DNA of 64,000 nucleotides from an uncultured Prevotellaceae bacterium (GCA_900318885.1 ONMN01000029.1:27850-91849), one strand, 5' to 3'; counted from the stretch's first letter, positions 17,234 to 25,772 are shown. Notes: generated by a model not told the origin, from the sequence alone. Numbers and translations are program-made.

Positions 17234-17779
17234 ATGAAGAAGTTGTTTACCTATCTGACAATGGCCCTCGTGACAGTAACGATGTTTACCAGCTGCGACA
17301 AACTCTGGCGCGACAGTGAGGACCGCGAAGAAGCCTACACCCTCGAAGGCACCTGGACGGGATATATCGACACCTACATCTACGACCGTTACGGACTCTC
17401 GGGCGACAGCTATCGCACCACCATGTATTTCGAGCGTGAAAATAGCTACGGAGGCTGGGGCTACGAAGTTGACTATGACATGTATAGCCGCTACGACGAC
17501 TATTACTACTGCGAGTTCACGTGGGAGGTTTACGGTGGCGAAATCCGCATCCGCTATGCCGACAGTTGGAACGATGTCTATATCTATGACTATTCCCTTA
17601 GCGACTACCACTTCTCTGGTTACATGGATGACGGCACCTCACGCGATATCCACTTCAGCCTGAGTTACGACGACCGCTTCGACTGGGGTTACTGGACACG
17701 CTCCTTCACCCGCAGCGCCGATCACAAAAATGTTAAGGCCAGCGGCAAGTTCGCCGAAGCTCTCAAAAACAAGGAATAA
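17234..17779 (+). CDS. Tyr/Asp-rich lipoprotein of unknown function
   Basis: 181 residues with a lipoprotein signal ending MFTSC (Cys21). The mature part has a lipocalin-like opening (LEGTWTGYIDTYIYDR) and alternating strands very rich in Tyr, Asp, Ser and Trp (DMYSRYDDYYYCEFTWEV; GYWTRSF), suggesting a small beta-barrel. It ends with a short basic helical tail. It has its own promoter and is followed by a bidirectional terminator. No family recognised. Likely on the periplasmic or outer face of the envelope. Confidence 0.78.
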   Translation: MKKLFTYLTMALVTVTMFTSCDKLWRDSEDREEAYTLEGTWTGYIDTYIYDRYGLSGDSYRTTMYFERENSYGGWGYEVDYDMYSRYDDYYYCEFTWEVYGGEIRIRYADSWNDVYIYDYSLSDYHFSGYMDDGTSRDIHFSLSYDDRFDWGYWTRSFTRSADHKNVKASGKFAEALKNKE

Positions 17780-17804
17780 GCTTCCGATATAACATAATAG
17801 CAAT

Positions 17805-17830
17805 AGAGGCCTCCCTGCAGGGAAGCCTCT
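17805..17830. terminator. Bidirectional terminator between convergent genes
   Basis: 11-bp stem with one mismatch, AGAGGC...GCCTCT, around TGCA, flanked by T-rich sequence on the plus side. It separates the lipoprotein gene (plus) and cysE (minus). Confidence 0.8.
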
Positions 17831-17842
17831 TTCCTTTGCCTG

Positions 17843-18751
17843 TTATATCCCGAGACCGCCGTCGAAGGACGTCTCGACGGCTTTCGACTGCTGGATGCGA
17901 GAGTAGGGGGGCACGTTGTTGGTAACCCAGATGTTGCCTCCGATGACAGAGTGGTGGCCGATGGTGATGCGGCCGAGGATGGAAGCATTGGAATATACCG
18001 TGACGTAATCCTCGATGATGGGGTGACGCGGTACGTTGAGAATATTGCCGTTCTCATCGTACTTGAAACTCTTGGCACCAAGGGTAACGCCCTGATAGAG
18101 CGTGACGTGATTGCCAATGATACACGTCTCGCCAATGACGACGCCAGTGCCGTGGTCGATGGCGAAATATTCGCCAATCTGTGCACCCGGATGAATGTCG
18201 ATGCCCGTCTTGGAATGGGCCTGCTCGGTGATGATACGCGGTATGACGGGCACTTTCAGTTCATGCAGTTTGTGGGCAATGCGGTAGTGCGTCATCGTGT
18301 TGACGACGGGATAGCAGAAGATGACCTCACCGTAGTTAGGTGCGGCAGGGTCGTTGTCGAACATGGCCTGAACGTCAGTATAGAGCAGACGTTTGATTTC
18401 AGGCAATGCGTCGATGAACTCCAGTGTCAGCCGTTCTGCTTCTTCGTAAATCTGCTGCTTGGTCTTGATGGCCTCGCAGTCCTCACAGAATTGTAGTCCG
18501 TGGGCTATCTCCTTGCGGAGCAGACGGGAGAGTTCCTGCATGTGTACACCGATGTAGTACGAGCGTATGTTCTCGTCGGATTGGCGCTTGTTGAAATAGT
18601 CTGGGAAGATGATATTCTTCACGAGACTGACTATCTGCCTGACCTGTTCGACGGAGGGTAGGGGCGCATCGATAGCGGGCATCATGCTCACCTCCTCCTC
18701 AGTCATCTTGGACAGCAGACTGACATTCTTTAATAGTATGTCGTTATTCAT
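17843..18751 (-). CDS. cysE: Serine O-acetyltransferase (EpsC-type CysE)
   Basis: 302 residues. A helical N-terminal domain (about 1-170) is followed by a left-handed beta-helix of hexapeptide repeats (about 180-290) with GIDIHPGAQIGEYFAIDHGTG, whose His and Asp match the acetyl-CoA:serine active site. It makes O-acetylserine for cysteine synthesis. It is longer than E. coli CysE and matches the EpsC-type subgroup. It is the last gene of the minus-strand efflux/LytTR operon, 35 nt after the LytTR regulator; that link has no obvious metabolic reason. Confidence 0.9.
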   Translation of the reverse strand: MNNDILLKNVSLLSKMTEEEVSMMPAIDAPLPSVEQVRQIVSLVKNIIFPDYFNKRQSDENIRSYYIGVHMQELSRLLRKEIAHGLQFCEDCEAIKTKQQIYEEAERLTLEFIDALPEIKRLLYTDVQAMFDNDPAAPNYGEVIFCYPVVNTMTHYRIAHKLHELKVPVIPRIITEQAHSKTGIDIHPGAQIGEYFAIDHGTGVVIGETCIIGNHVTLYQGVTLGAKSFKYDENGNILNVPRHPIIEDYVTVYSNASILGRITIGHHSVIGGNIWVTNNVPPYSRIQQSKAVETSFDGGLGI

Positions 18752-18786
18752 TTTATTTGTTATTTATTATTTAGGTCACAGGCCGC

Positions 18787-19497
18787 TTATGCCAGCGTGT
18801 GATTGTCAAAATACTCCTGGACGTCTTCCTTGTAGGAATCGGAGATGGGGATGTGCTCGTCGCCGAAAACAATGCGGAAACGGTCTATCTGCTGGGCTTT
18901 CGTCATGTGGACAATGTAGCTGCGATGGGTGCGCTGGAACTCAGGACGCGGAAGATAGTCCTCGAGTTTCTTCATGTTCATCAGACTCATGATTTTCGTA
19001 CCGTCCTCCAGATAGAAGCGGACATAGTCCTTGAGACCTTCGATGTAGAGGATGTCGTCGAGTGAGATGCGAATGAGTTTGTAGTCGCTCTTGACAAACA
19101 TGAAACGGTCCTGGGCGGTAGCCATCTGGCGTTGGGTGACGCTAAACCAGTCAAGGGCCTTGTTGGCAGCCTTCAGGAAGTCGTCGTACGAGATGGGTTT
19201 CATGAGATAGTCGAGTGCCGACACCTTGTAGCCTTCGATGGCATACTGCTGGAAGGCGGTGGTGAAGATAATCTTTGTTCCTGAAGGCAGGATCTTGGCA
19301 AACTCGATGCCGCTGAGTTCAGGCATCTGGATGTCGAGGAACAGCAGCTGTGCAGGATGGTCGCGCAGCTCCTTCATGGCCTCGAGAGCCGAGCCATAGG
19401 TGCCTATGAGGTTGAGGAACGGAGTCTTCTCTGTGTAGCTCTTGAGCAGTCCTGCTGCCAAGGGCTCGTCGTCGATAATGGCGCAATTAATCGTCAT
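18787..19497 (-). CDS. LytTR-family response regulator
   Basis: 236 residues: a receiver domain (about 3-118) with IIDDEP, phospho-acceptor Asp55 in FLDIQMPELSG and Lys in YLMKPI, then a LytTR DNA-binding domain (about 140-230) with DILYIEGLKDYVRFY and FQRTHRSYIVH. It lies 19 nt after the LytS-type kinase, its evident partner. Because it is in the same operon as the MacAB-TolC-like pump, the natural inference is that the pair regulates that pump in response to an envelope stimulus. Confidence 0.93.
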   Translation of the reverse strand: MTINCAIIDDEPLAAGLLKSYTEKTPFLNLIGTYGSALEAMKELRDHPAQLLFLDIQMPELSGIEFAKILPSGTKIIFTTAFQQYAIEGYKVSALDYLMKPISYDDFLKAANKALDWFSVTQRQMATAQDRFMFVKSDYKLIRISLDDILYIEGLKDYVRFYLEDGTKIMSLMNMKKLEDYLPRPEFQRTHRSYIVHMTKAQQIDRFRIVFGDEHIPISDSYKEDVQEYFDNHTLA

Positions 19498-19516
19498 AAT
19501 GTTTTCGTATAAAATG

Positions 19517-20584
19517 TTAAATTCTTAATTTACTGTTTGATTCTTTCCAATCGGTGATTTTTATGTGCGCACGATACTCCTTGCCGTCGGCAGAAGGACC
19601 CTTCTCCCACGTATGGTGTTTGAAATAGGCCAGCTCCAAACGGCGCTGCACCTGCTGGAGTCCGATGCCGTGACCGCTGTGGTCGCCGGCAGCCTTGGGG
19701 TGGTTGGAGTTGACAATGTCGCACGTAATCTGATGTTCGTCGGCATCAATGTTGATATGGATGAACGACGGCTCGGTGGGGCTGACCCCATGCTTGAAGG
19801 CATTCTCGACGAGCGAGATGAAAATCATGGGGGCAATATCAATCTGCGCGGTACGGATGGCGTACTGGAACTTGATATCGACGTTCTGTGGCAGACGGAT
19901 GCGCATGAGGTTGACATAGTTCTGCAGGAATTCCACCTCGTCCTTCAACGGCACGGTAGGTTGCTGATAGTCGTACAGAATATGGCGCAGCATCTTTGAC
20001 AGTTCCTGGATGGCCTCCTGTGCCTTGGGTGTGTCAAAGGCCGTCAGCGCGTAGATATTATTCAGCGTGTTGAGCAGGAAGTGGGGATTGATCTGGTTGC
20101 GCAGATTGCTCAGTTCGGCCGTAGCCCTTGCCGTCTCGGCGGCTTTGCGGGCTTGGTCTGCCCACATCCATTGCTGTGCGAGTTTGATGCATGTGGCTGC
20201 GGTGGCGAAGATGATGAAGTTGATGCTGTCGCGGATGATGAACAGGATGGCGTCGAGCATATCAGGCTCTCGTCGTGCGGTGTGGAACAGGTCGTTGGTG
20301 AAGTCCATCCAGTATTGCTGGAAGGCAACGAACACAATGATCATCACCAGGTTGATGAGCAGGAAGTAACGGTGCTTTCCTTCTACGAAGTAACGTGGTG
20401 TGAGCCACATGTAGTTGGCGTAGAACACCACCATGAGCAACAGCGACGGCATGCAGTTCATGACATACAGCAACATGGGCATGCCTGTACCCCTCATATA
20501 CTGCATGGGTGATAAGAACATGTAGGCCCAGAACACCACATGCAAGAATACCTTCATCCGTCGGTCCAATATCGCTTTTCCCAT
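19517..20584 (-). CDS. LytS/YpdA-type sensor histidine kinase
   Basis: 355 residues. Four membrane helices (about 10-30, 40-60, 72-92, 112-135) form the input domain; then a coiled coil and His_kinase domain with NQINPHFLLNTLNNIYAL (phospho-acceptor His168) and a short ATPase domain with the N-box VENAFKHG and GIGLQQVQRRL. It phosphorylates a LytTR regulator, here the gene 19 nt downstream. It starts 4 nt after the permease gene, so expression is coupled to the transporter. Confidence 0.92.
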   Translation of the reverse strand: MGKAILDRRMKVFLHVVFWAYMFLSPMQYMRGTGMPMLLYVMNCMPSLLLMVVFYANYMWLTPRYFVEGKHRYFLLINLVMIIVFVAFQQYWMDFTNDLFHTARREPDMLDAILFIIRDSINFIIFATAATCIKLAQQWMWADQARKAAETARATAELSNLRNQINPHFLLNTLNNIYALTAFDTPKAQEAIQELSKMLRHILYDYQQPTVPLKDEVEFLQNYVNLMRIRLPQNVDIKFQYAIRTAQIDIAPMIFISLVENAFKHGVSPTEPSFIHINIDADEHQITCDIVNSNHPKAAGDHSGHGIGLQQVQRRLELAYFKHHTWEKGPSADGKEYRAHIKITDWKESNSKLRI

Positions 20585-20588
20585 CTTG

Positions 20589-21803
20589 TTATTCGTGTCT
20601 GATAGCTTCTATAGGATCCATATTTGCTGCCTTCTGGGCAGGGATGTAACCAAAGAGTACGCCTATGAATACACAGACGAGGAACGAGACGTAGATGGAC
20701 CACGCAGGGACGCTCGACGGCATGCCGACGATGGCAAGCCCGGCACTGGCCGAACAACCTACGAGAATGCCGATGAGTCCGCCTGTGACGGAGATGAGCA
20801 CCGACTCAATAAGGAACTGCAGCGAGATGACGGGTCCTGTGGCTCCCACGGCCATACGCAAACCAATCTCCTTGGTGCGCTCCGTTACTGACACCAGCAT
20901 GATGTTCATGATGCCGATACCAGCCACGAGTAGTGAGAATGCCGCTGCGACGACGAGAATCAGCGTGACGGTATCCATCGTCGACGACATCGTCTCCATC
21001 ATCTCCGCCTGTGAGCGGATGGTGAAGTCGTCAGCAGCCTCGCCCTTCAGTTTGTGATTGTCGCGCAGCATCTGAGTCAGTTCCTCGATGGCTGCATCGG
21101 AGAGTTCCTCGGTGAGTGCCGAGCAGACGATGCTCGAGAAATAGGTCTGTGCAACGATACGCTTCATGACGGTGGTATAGGGGGCAATGATGACGTTGTC
21201 CTGGTCCATACCCCACGAGTTGTAACCCTTCGACTTCAGCACACCGATGACGCGCATGGGAATGCTCTTGAAGCGGATGGTCTTGCCAATGGGGTCGTGA
21301 CCGTTGAACAGCTCCTTAACGATGGTGGCACCAACGACGCACACCTTCGCGGCCTTGCGGATGTCTTCCTCGGTGAAGCAGTCGCCCTGTTCGACAGGCC
21401 ATTGCTTGATGTCGAGGTAATCGATGGATTCACCGTACATCGAGGCGTTGGTATTGTTGTTACCGTAGATGGCCTGACCGGAAGCGGTGACCTCAGGAGA
21501 CACTTTGGTCACAAATTTCTTCTCGCGCATGATGCGTTCGTAGTCGGCCATCTTCAATGTCTGCATGGCTGACGGGTCCTGACGCACACCACCACGCATG
21601 TCGGCTCCCGGACGGATGGTCAGCAGGTTGGTACCCATCGTCGAAAGTTCCTGACGGATGCTCTCCTTCGAGCCCTGTCCGATGGACATCATGATGATGA
21701 CCGCTGCCACACCGATGATGATACCTAGCATCGAGAGGAACGACCGCATCTTGTTGTTGGCCACGGCCTTCAGGCTTACCTTGAATAAATTCGATATGTT
21801 CAT
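20589..21803 (-). CDS. MacB-type ABC transporter permease
   Basis: 404 residues from the ATG at 21803; an upstream in-frame ATG (21890) would add 29 non-homologous residues made of spacer sequence. The start MNISNLFKVSLKAVANNKMRSFLSMLGIIIGVAAVIIMMSI is typical: one N-terminal helix, a large periplasmic MacB-core domain (about 45-270) and three C-terminal helices with the FtsX motif GIGIMNIMLVSVTERTKEIG. It is the permease half; the ATPase is encoded by the preceding gene. The complex would pump substrates or provide force to an outer-membrane channel. Confidence 0.9.
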   Translation of the reverse strand: MNISNLFKVSLKAVANNKMRSFLSMLGIIIGVAAVIIMMSIGQGSKESIRQELSTMGTNLLTIRPGADMRGGVRQDPSAMQTLKMADYERIMREKKFVTKVSPEVTASGQAIYGNNNTNASMYGESIDYLDIKQWPVEQGDCFTEEDIRKAAKVCVVGATIVKELFNGHDPIGKTIRFKSIPMRVIGVLKSKGYNSWGMDQDNVIIAPYTTVMKRIVAQTYFSSIVCSALTEELSDAAIEELTQMLRDNHKLKGEAADDFTIRSQAEMMETMSSTMDTVTLILVVAAAFSLLVAGIGIMNIMLVSVTERTKEIGLRMAVGATGPVISLQFLIESVLISVTGGLIGILVGCSASAGLAIVGMPSSVPAWSIYVSFLVCVFIGVLFGYIPAQKAANMDPIEAIRHE

Positions 21804-21893
21804 AATTTCACTACGTTCATTATGACTTTTGTCACGACTCGGCAAAATTCGAACAAGTTCGATTTTGCTCTCGCTGTTCCAAAAGTTCATTTT

Positions 21894-22649
21894 TTAATCA
21901 TCCTGTGGAATGGGCAGGGCGGCGAGGGCCTCGGCTGCCGACTTGATATTCGTATTGATGGTGTCTTCGCGAATCTTGCCGTCGCGCAGATTGATGTTAC
22001 GCGAGGAAAACTCGGCAATTTCAGGATTGTGGGTCACGAAAATGATGGTGTGGCCCTTACGGTAGAGTTCCTGAAACAGTACCAGCATCTCAAACGATGT
22101 ACGCGTGTCTAGGTTACCAGTGGCCTCGTCAGCCAACAGCACGGCGGGTTCGTTGACCAGCGCACGGGCAATGGCCACGCGCTGCATCTGACCACCCGAC
22201 ATCTCGTTGGACTTATGTTCCAGACGGTCACCAAGACCTACGGCCTGCAGGGCTTTGATGGCGGCCTCGCGACGTTGCTGGGCATTGTATTTCGAGTTAT
22301 ACATCAGAGGCAACTCCACATTCTCTACGGCTGTGGTCTTCGCCAGCAGGTTGTAGTTCTGGAATACGAAGCCGATCTTCTGGTTGCGCAGGTGGGCACG
22401 CTGGGTTTTCGACATCGTGCGAACGCTGATGCCGTCCAGAAAGTATTCGCCCGACGTAGGCGTATCCAGACAGCCCAATTGGTTGAGCAGCGTCGACTTG
22501 CCTGAGCCCGAAGTTCCCTGGATGGTGACAAACTCGCCCTCGTAGATTTTGAACGAGACACCACGCAGCGCCTTCACCGTCTCAGAGCCTACCTGGAAGT
22601 AGCGCTTGACGTTCTGCAACTCGATGACTACTTTTCTTTCTTCATTCAT
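21894..22649 (-). CDS. MacB/LolD-type ABC transporter ATPase
   Basis: 251 residues from the ATG at 22649 (an upstream GTG at 22658 lies in a heptamer repeat and is less likely). Walker A GTSGSGKST, Q-loop FQNYNLL, signature SGGQMQRVAIARAL, Walker B VLLADEATGNLD, and a switch His in FVTHNPEI. It energises the permease encoded 90 nt downstream. The spacer to the permease (21804-21893) contains an inverted repeat around TTCGAAC that looks like a remnant intergenic element. Confidence 0.93.
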   Translation of the reverse strand: MNEERKVVIELQNVKRYFQVGSETVKALRGVSFKIYEGEFVTIQGTSGSGKSTLLNQLGCLDTPTSGEYFLDGISVRTMSKTQRAHLRNQKIGFVFQNYNLLAKTTAVENVELPLMYNSKYNAQQRREAAIKALQAVGLGDRLEHKSNEMSGGQMQRVAIARALVNEPAVLLADEATGNLDTRTSFEMLVLFQELYRKGHTIIFVTHNPEIAEFSSRNINLRDGKIREDTINTNIKSAAEALAALPIPQDD

Positions 22650-22684
22650 ACATCTCACTTCTTACATCTAACATCTTACATCAG
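22650..22684. repeat. Heptamer tract (GATGTAA type)
   Basis: Plus-strand 7-mers ACATCTC, ACTTCTT, ACATCTA, ACATCTT, ACATCAG, i.e. GATGTAA-like on the minus strand, fill the spacer between the MacA-like and ATPase genes and run up to the ATPase start codon. Confidence 0.75.
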
Positions 22685-22689
22685 CCTTC

Positions 22690-23886
22690 TTACTTCTTCG
22701 GCTGCTGATTACCGCCCTGTTGGTTTCTGTTGTTACGCGGACGTGGCATGAAGGGGTTCTGGGCCTGCTGGCCTGCTTCCTCTTCACCACCGCTCAGTGT
22801 GAAGTCGACAAGCACCTCGGTGCCTTCGCTGATGCCACTGATAATCTCGGTGAGCATGCCGTTGGTGGTTCCTACCTGTACGGCATGAGCCTTGAAGACG
22901 TTACCCTCCAATGTCCATACCTTCGTGGGCGCTTCGACATCCTCAATGCTCTGACCCTCTGAGAGCAGGGCCTCGGTGGGCATGAATCGCAGCGCCTTGG
23001 CAGGAGCGGCGAGCACGTCGTTCTTCTCAAGGGTGAAGATAGTAACGTTGGCTGTGAGACCGGGCTTCAGCTTCAGGTCGTTGTTGGGGGCAGAGATGAC
23101 CACCTCGTAGGTCACCACGTTGCTCTCCGTCGTTGCCTGCTGGCGTACTTGCGTCACCTGACCCTCAAACTTATCGTCAGGATAAGCATCGACGGTGAAC
23201 GACACGCGCTGACCTTCCTTCACACCACCGATGTCGGCCTCGTCGATATCGGCAATGACGCGCATGTCTGTCAGGTCTTGGGCGATGGTGAACAGCTCAG
23301 GGGTGTTGAACGACGCAGCAACGGTCTGACCTTCCTCAACGCTCTTCGACAGCACGACGCCGTCGATAGGCGAGGTGATGGTGGCGTAGCCCAAATTGGT
23401 CTGTGCCTTCTGCACGTTCTCACGGCTCGAACGTACCGTCTGCTGGGCTTTGTCGAACGACAGGCGGGCATTCTCGTAGTCGTTGGCCGATATGAGACCC
23501 TTGTCGAACAATGTCTTGTAACGGTTGTAATTGGCGGTCTCGTAGTTCAGCGTGCTCTGCGCACTCGACAGGTCGGCCTTGGCACGGTTCAGCTCGCTGA
23601 TGAGGTTGGTCTTGTCGAGTTCGGCAATAATCTGACCTTTCTTCACGATGGAGTTGTAGTCGACATAGAGTTTCGACACGATACCTGACACCTGTGTACC
23701 TACGGTGACGGAGGTAACGGGCTCGATGGTTCCCGTAGCAGTAATCGACGTGCTGATGTTCTGCTTCTCTACCTTGGCAGTAGAAAACTCTGCCTTTTGT
23801 TCTTTTTTGCCGCCTGAACACATCCGGACGACGAGGGCTACGACCACTACGGCGGCTATGCCCATCCAAACTTTCTTGTTCTTCAT
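22690..23886 (-). CDS. MacA-like periplasmic adaptor (HlyD/RND family)
   Basis: 398 residues. N-terminal signal anchor (about 5-24), lipoyl halves ITATGTIEPVTSVTVGTQVSG and ATITSPIDGVVLSKSV flanking a helical hairpin (about 95-165), then beta-barrel and membrane-proximal domains, and a disordered Asn/Gln/Arg-rich tail (about 375-398). It bridges the MacB-type inner-membrane transporter and the TolC-like channel encoded immediately upstream (22 nt). Cargo unknown. Confidence 0.92.
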   Translation of the reverse strand: MKNKKVWMGIAAVVVVALVVRMCSGGKKEQKAEFSTAKVEKQNISTSITATGTIEPVTSVTVGTQVSGIVSKLYVDYNSIVKKGQIIAELDKTNLISELNRAKADLSSAQSTLNYETANYNRYKTLFDKGLISANDYENARLSFDKAQQTVRSSRENVQKAQTNLGYATITSPIDGVVLSKSVEEGQTVAASFNTPELFTIAQDLTDMRVIADIDEADIGGVKEGQRVSFTVDAYPDDKFEGQVTQVRQQATTESNVVTYEVVISAPNNDLKLKPGLTANVTIFTLEKNDVLAAPAKALRFMPTEALLSEGQSIEDVEAPTKVWTLEGNVFKAHAVQVGTTNGMLTEIISGISEGTEVLVDFTLSGGEEEAGQQAQNPFMPRPRNNRNQQGGNQQPKK

Positions 23887-23908
23887 ATCTTTGTTTTATT
23901 TTTACTTC

Positions 23909-25207
23909 TTACAACTTCATCGTCTCTCCTTCGTAGAATTTCAGCAGCTGCAGGTTGACGATAGTCATATATTTCGACTGCAACTTGTTCTGCTGGGCTT
24001 GCAACAGCTTGTCCTTGCCTGCCAACAGCTCGACGATGTTCTTCATACCCAGGTTAAACTGTTCCTGCAGGAGGTTGTACGACTCCTGCTCGCTCTCTAC
24101 CGATGCAGACGACGAACGGAACTTCTCTTGGTTGTTGATGGCATTGAGCCAGTATTGCTCGATGGTCTCAAACAGGTCAGCTTCCTCATTCTTCAACGTC
24201 AGACGTGCCTGCTCTTGGGCGATGAGCGCCTTCTGGACATTGGTCTTGGTCTTACGTCCGTCAAACAGGGGAATCGATATGCCCACACCTGCCGATGTGC
24301 CGAAATTGGTCTTCATCTGTTTGCCCCAGGAGGTCGATGACGACGAGAAGGTGGATGTGCCTGCGCTACCGGTCATACTGACGGTGGGCATCCAGCCGGC
24401 TTTCGCTATCTTTAGCTGTAGCTTGCTCGATTCAATCCCCAGCTGGGCACTTTGAATCTCAGGCCGTTGCAGAAGTGCGGTCTCGTAAACCTTTTGCAAG
24501 GAGGGAACTTCTTCCAATGCCTGCGTGTCGGTAGATGATGGACTGGCAATGTCGAATTCCATGACACCAGTCAGTTGTAGCAGTTTCTTCAGTTGCAGCT
24601 TGTAGTTCGACAACTGCGTTTCCGCCTCCACGACGTTGTATTCGCTGGAAGCACGCTGGGCAGTAAGCTGCGCAAGGTCGGCCTTCGACATTTGACCGAC
24701 TTCGACCATCTGCTGACCGCGTTCCTCGTTCTTCTTGCTGGTTTCCAGACTCTGACGGTTCACCTCGATAGCCTCCTTCTGATAGAGAATCTGCACATAC
24801 AGCTTGGCAATGGCTTCCTGAACGCTGTTCGACGACTCCAGTACCGTGAGCTCTGAGTCCTGCTCCTTGAGCTTGTTCAGTTTCAGCTGGTTAGTGTTCT
24901 GACCGCCATTCCATACGGTCCACTGGGCATTCACTGTGTAAGTGCCGCTATACGACACCTTATCCGTAAGCAGATCGTCCCACGGGTCGTAGTTGACGCC
25001 TTGATTAGTCGATGCCGACACAGTAGGGAGTAGGGCGGCTTTCGACTGCTTGACATCCTCCGCAGCACTTTTCTGTGTCAGTCTGATTTGCTGCAAATCG
25101 ATGTTGTTCTCCATAGCGTAGTTGATGCAGTCCTCCAAGGTCCATTGTTTTTGGGCATGGACACCAAGACTCACCAGCGCGGTCATCAATAAAAATGTTT
25201 TCTTCAT
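23909..25207 (-). CDS. TolC-like outer-membrane efflux protein
   Basis: 432 residues from the ATG at 25207 (the longer frame includes spacer sequence and the promoter side). Signal peptide (about 1-18, cut after GVHA), then two outer-membrane efflux protein repeats with long amphipathic helices. It opens WTLEDCINYAMENNIDLQQ, as usual for the family. It is the first gene of the operon TolC-MacA-ATPase-permease-LytS-LytTR-CysE and forms the exit duct. A TAnnTTTG promoter lies about 64 nt upstream. Confidence 0.92.
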   Translation of the reverse strand: MKKTFLLMTALVSLGVHAQKQWTLEDCINYAMENNIDLQQIRLTQKSAAEDVKQSKAALLPTVSASTNQGVNYDPWDDLLTDKVSYSGTYTVNAQWTVWNGGQNTNQLKLNKLKEQDSELTVLESSNSVQEAIAKLYVQILYQKEAIEVNRQSLETSKKNEERGQQMVEVGQMSKADLAQLTAQRASSEYNVVEAETQLSNYKLQLKKLLQLTGVMEFDIASPSSTDTQALEEVPSLQKVYETALLQRPEIQSAQLGIESSKLQLKIAKAGWMPTVSMTGSAGTSTFSSSSTSWGKQMKTNFGTSAGVGISIPLFDGRKTKTNVQKALIAQEQARLTLKNEEADLFETIEQYWLNAINNQEKFRSSSASVESEQESYNLLQEQFNLGMKNIVELLAGKDKLLQAQQNKLQSKYMTIVNLQLLKFYEGETMKL

Positions 25208-25383
25208 TTTCTTTACCTTATTATATATATATTGTCTCTTCGAGTAATGGAATAATTCATTTTGCCGATGCAAAAGTATAGAATATCGACGAAATAACCA
25301 AAAATATTAGATGCAATTTTTCTTTTAGTAGGAATAATTATATAATTCTTCTATGATATTATCCAAATTAACGATATTTTAAC
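25208..25383. other. AT-rich leader/upstream region of the efflux operon
   Basis: Non-coding. It holds the leftward promoter box at 25271-25278 and otherwise AT-rich sequence (TATATATAT near 25222) with no ORF or RNA gene that I can support. The whole gene-free stretch runs from 25208 to 25787; its other parts are listed separately. Confidence 0.6.
25271..25278 (-). promoter_or_regulatory. Promoter -7 box of the TolC-MacAB-LytSR-CysE operon
   Basis: TACTTTTG followed by CA on the minus strand, about 64 nt upstream of the TolC start. Confidence 0.65.
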
Positions 25384-25453
25384 GCATGTCGAGCCCTGCA
25401 ACAACAAAAGAAGTCCGACAAAAATCGGACTTCGTTGTTGCGGAGGCAGGACT
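25384..25453. repeat. 70-bp direct repeat, copy 1 (tRNA-Met 3' end plus terminator)
   Basis: Identical over 70 bp to 25508-25577. It contains, on the minus strand, the last part of a tRNA-Met T arm and acceptor followed by a strong terminator hairpin (AAGTCCGA...TCGGACTT). Copy 1 is followed on the plus strand by 40 nt of two perfect hairpins instead of tRNA sequence. Confidence 0.92.
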
Positions 25454-25459
25454 TGTCAT

Positions 25460-25493
25460 CGTTTGCTTGCAAACGCTTTGACCTTGGTCAAAG
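25460..25493. repeat. Two adjacent perfect hairpins replacing the tRNA core of copy 1
   Basis: CGTTTGC-TT-GCAAACG (25460-25475) directly followed by CTTTGACC-TT-GGTCAAAG (25476-25493). They occupy the place taken by anticodon and D arms in the second copy, with the same total length (40 nt between the 70-bp repeat and AACTGCGAC). Confidence 0.88.
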
Positions 25494-25507
25494 AACTGCG
25501 ACCGGGA

Positions 25508-25577
25508 GCATGTCGAGCCCTGCAACAACAAAAGAAGTCCGACAAAAATCGGACTTCGTTGTTGCGGAGGCAGGACT
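25508..25577. repeat. 70-bp direct repeat, copy 2
   Basis: Identical to 25384-25453, offset 124 nt. It overlaps the 3' half of the tRNA-Met remnant and includes its terminator (minus strand). Confidence 0.92.
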
Positions 25578-25623
25578 CGAACATGCGACCTCCAGGTTAT
25601 GAGCCTGGCGAGCTACCAACTGC
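25562..25623 (-). pseudogene. tRNA-Met (CAT) remnant lacking its 5' end
   Basis: On the minus strand the sequence has a good anticodon arm (CCAGG-CTCATAA-CCTGG, anticodon CAT), D-loop AGTTGGTAGCTCG, a T arm with one mismatch (GCATG-TTCGAGT-CCTGC) and the 3' acceptor strand CTCCGCA plus A. The 5' acceptor strand and the first half of the D stem, expected as TGCGGAG..GAGC, are missing: the sequence upstream of GCAGTTGG is unrelated AT-rich DNA. Without that strand no functional cloverleaf forms. A working elongator tRNA-Met must be elsewhere. Confidence 0.8.
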
Positions 25624-25635
25624 GACTATTTTTTG

Positions 25636-25713
25636 AAATAGCCAAATATTTCACCATATTTTCGCATATTTTTCCTCTTTTCAAACATTTTACGTCGAAA
25701 AGTTTGGCTATTT
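25636..25713. promoter_or_regulatory. Candidate operator: 11-bp inverted repeat before tetR
   Basis: AAATAGCCAAA at 25636-25646 and its exact reverse complement TTTGGCTATTT at 25703-25713, 56 nt apart. The right arm overlaps the expected -33 region of the tetR promoter. Could be a binding site for the TetR protein or for DNA looping; unproven. Confidence 0.5.
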
Positions 25714-25726
25714 GCGAAGTATTTTT

Positions 25727-25734
25727 TAATTTTG
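25727..25734 (+). promoter_or_regulatory. Promoter -7 box of tetR
   Basis: TAATTTTG followed by CA, 53 nt before the ATG at 25788. Confidence 0.65.
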
Positions 25735-25772
25735 CACACGATATGAGTACTGTGCAATCATAAAACTGGTAC

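Noticed and set aside
21804-21890. Extended N-terminus of the MacB-type permease
   Set aside because: The added residues come from spacer with an inverted repeat around TTCGAAC; family members begin at the MNISNLFK start.
25384-25577. attL/attR pair of an element integrated in tRNA-Met
   Set aside because: The 70-bp direct repeats would fit, but only 54 nt lie between them, there is no integrase, and the extra conserved AACTGCGAC at the same offset points to tandem duplication instead.
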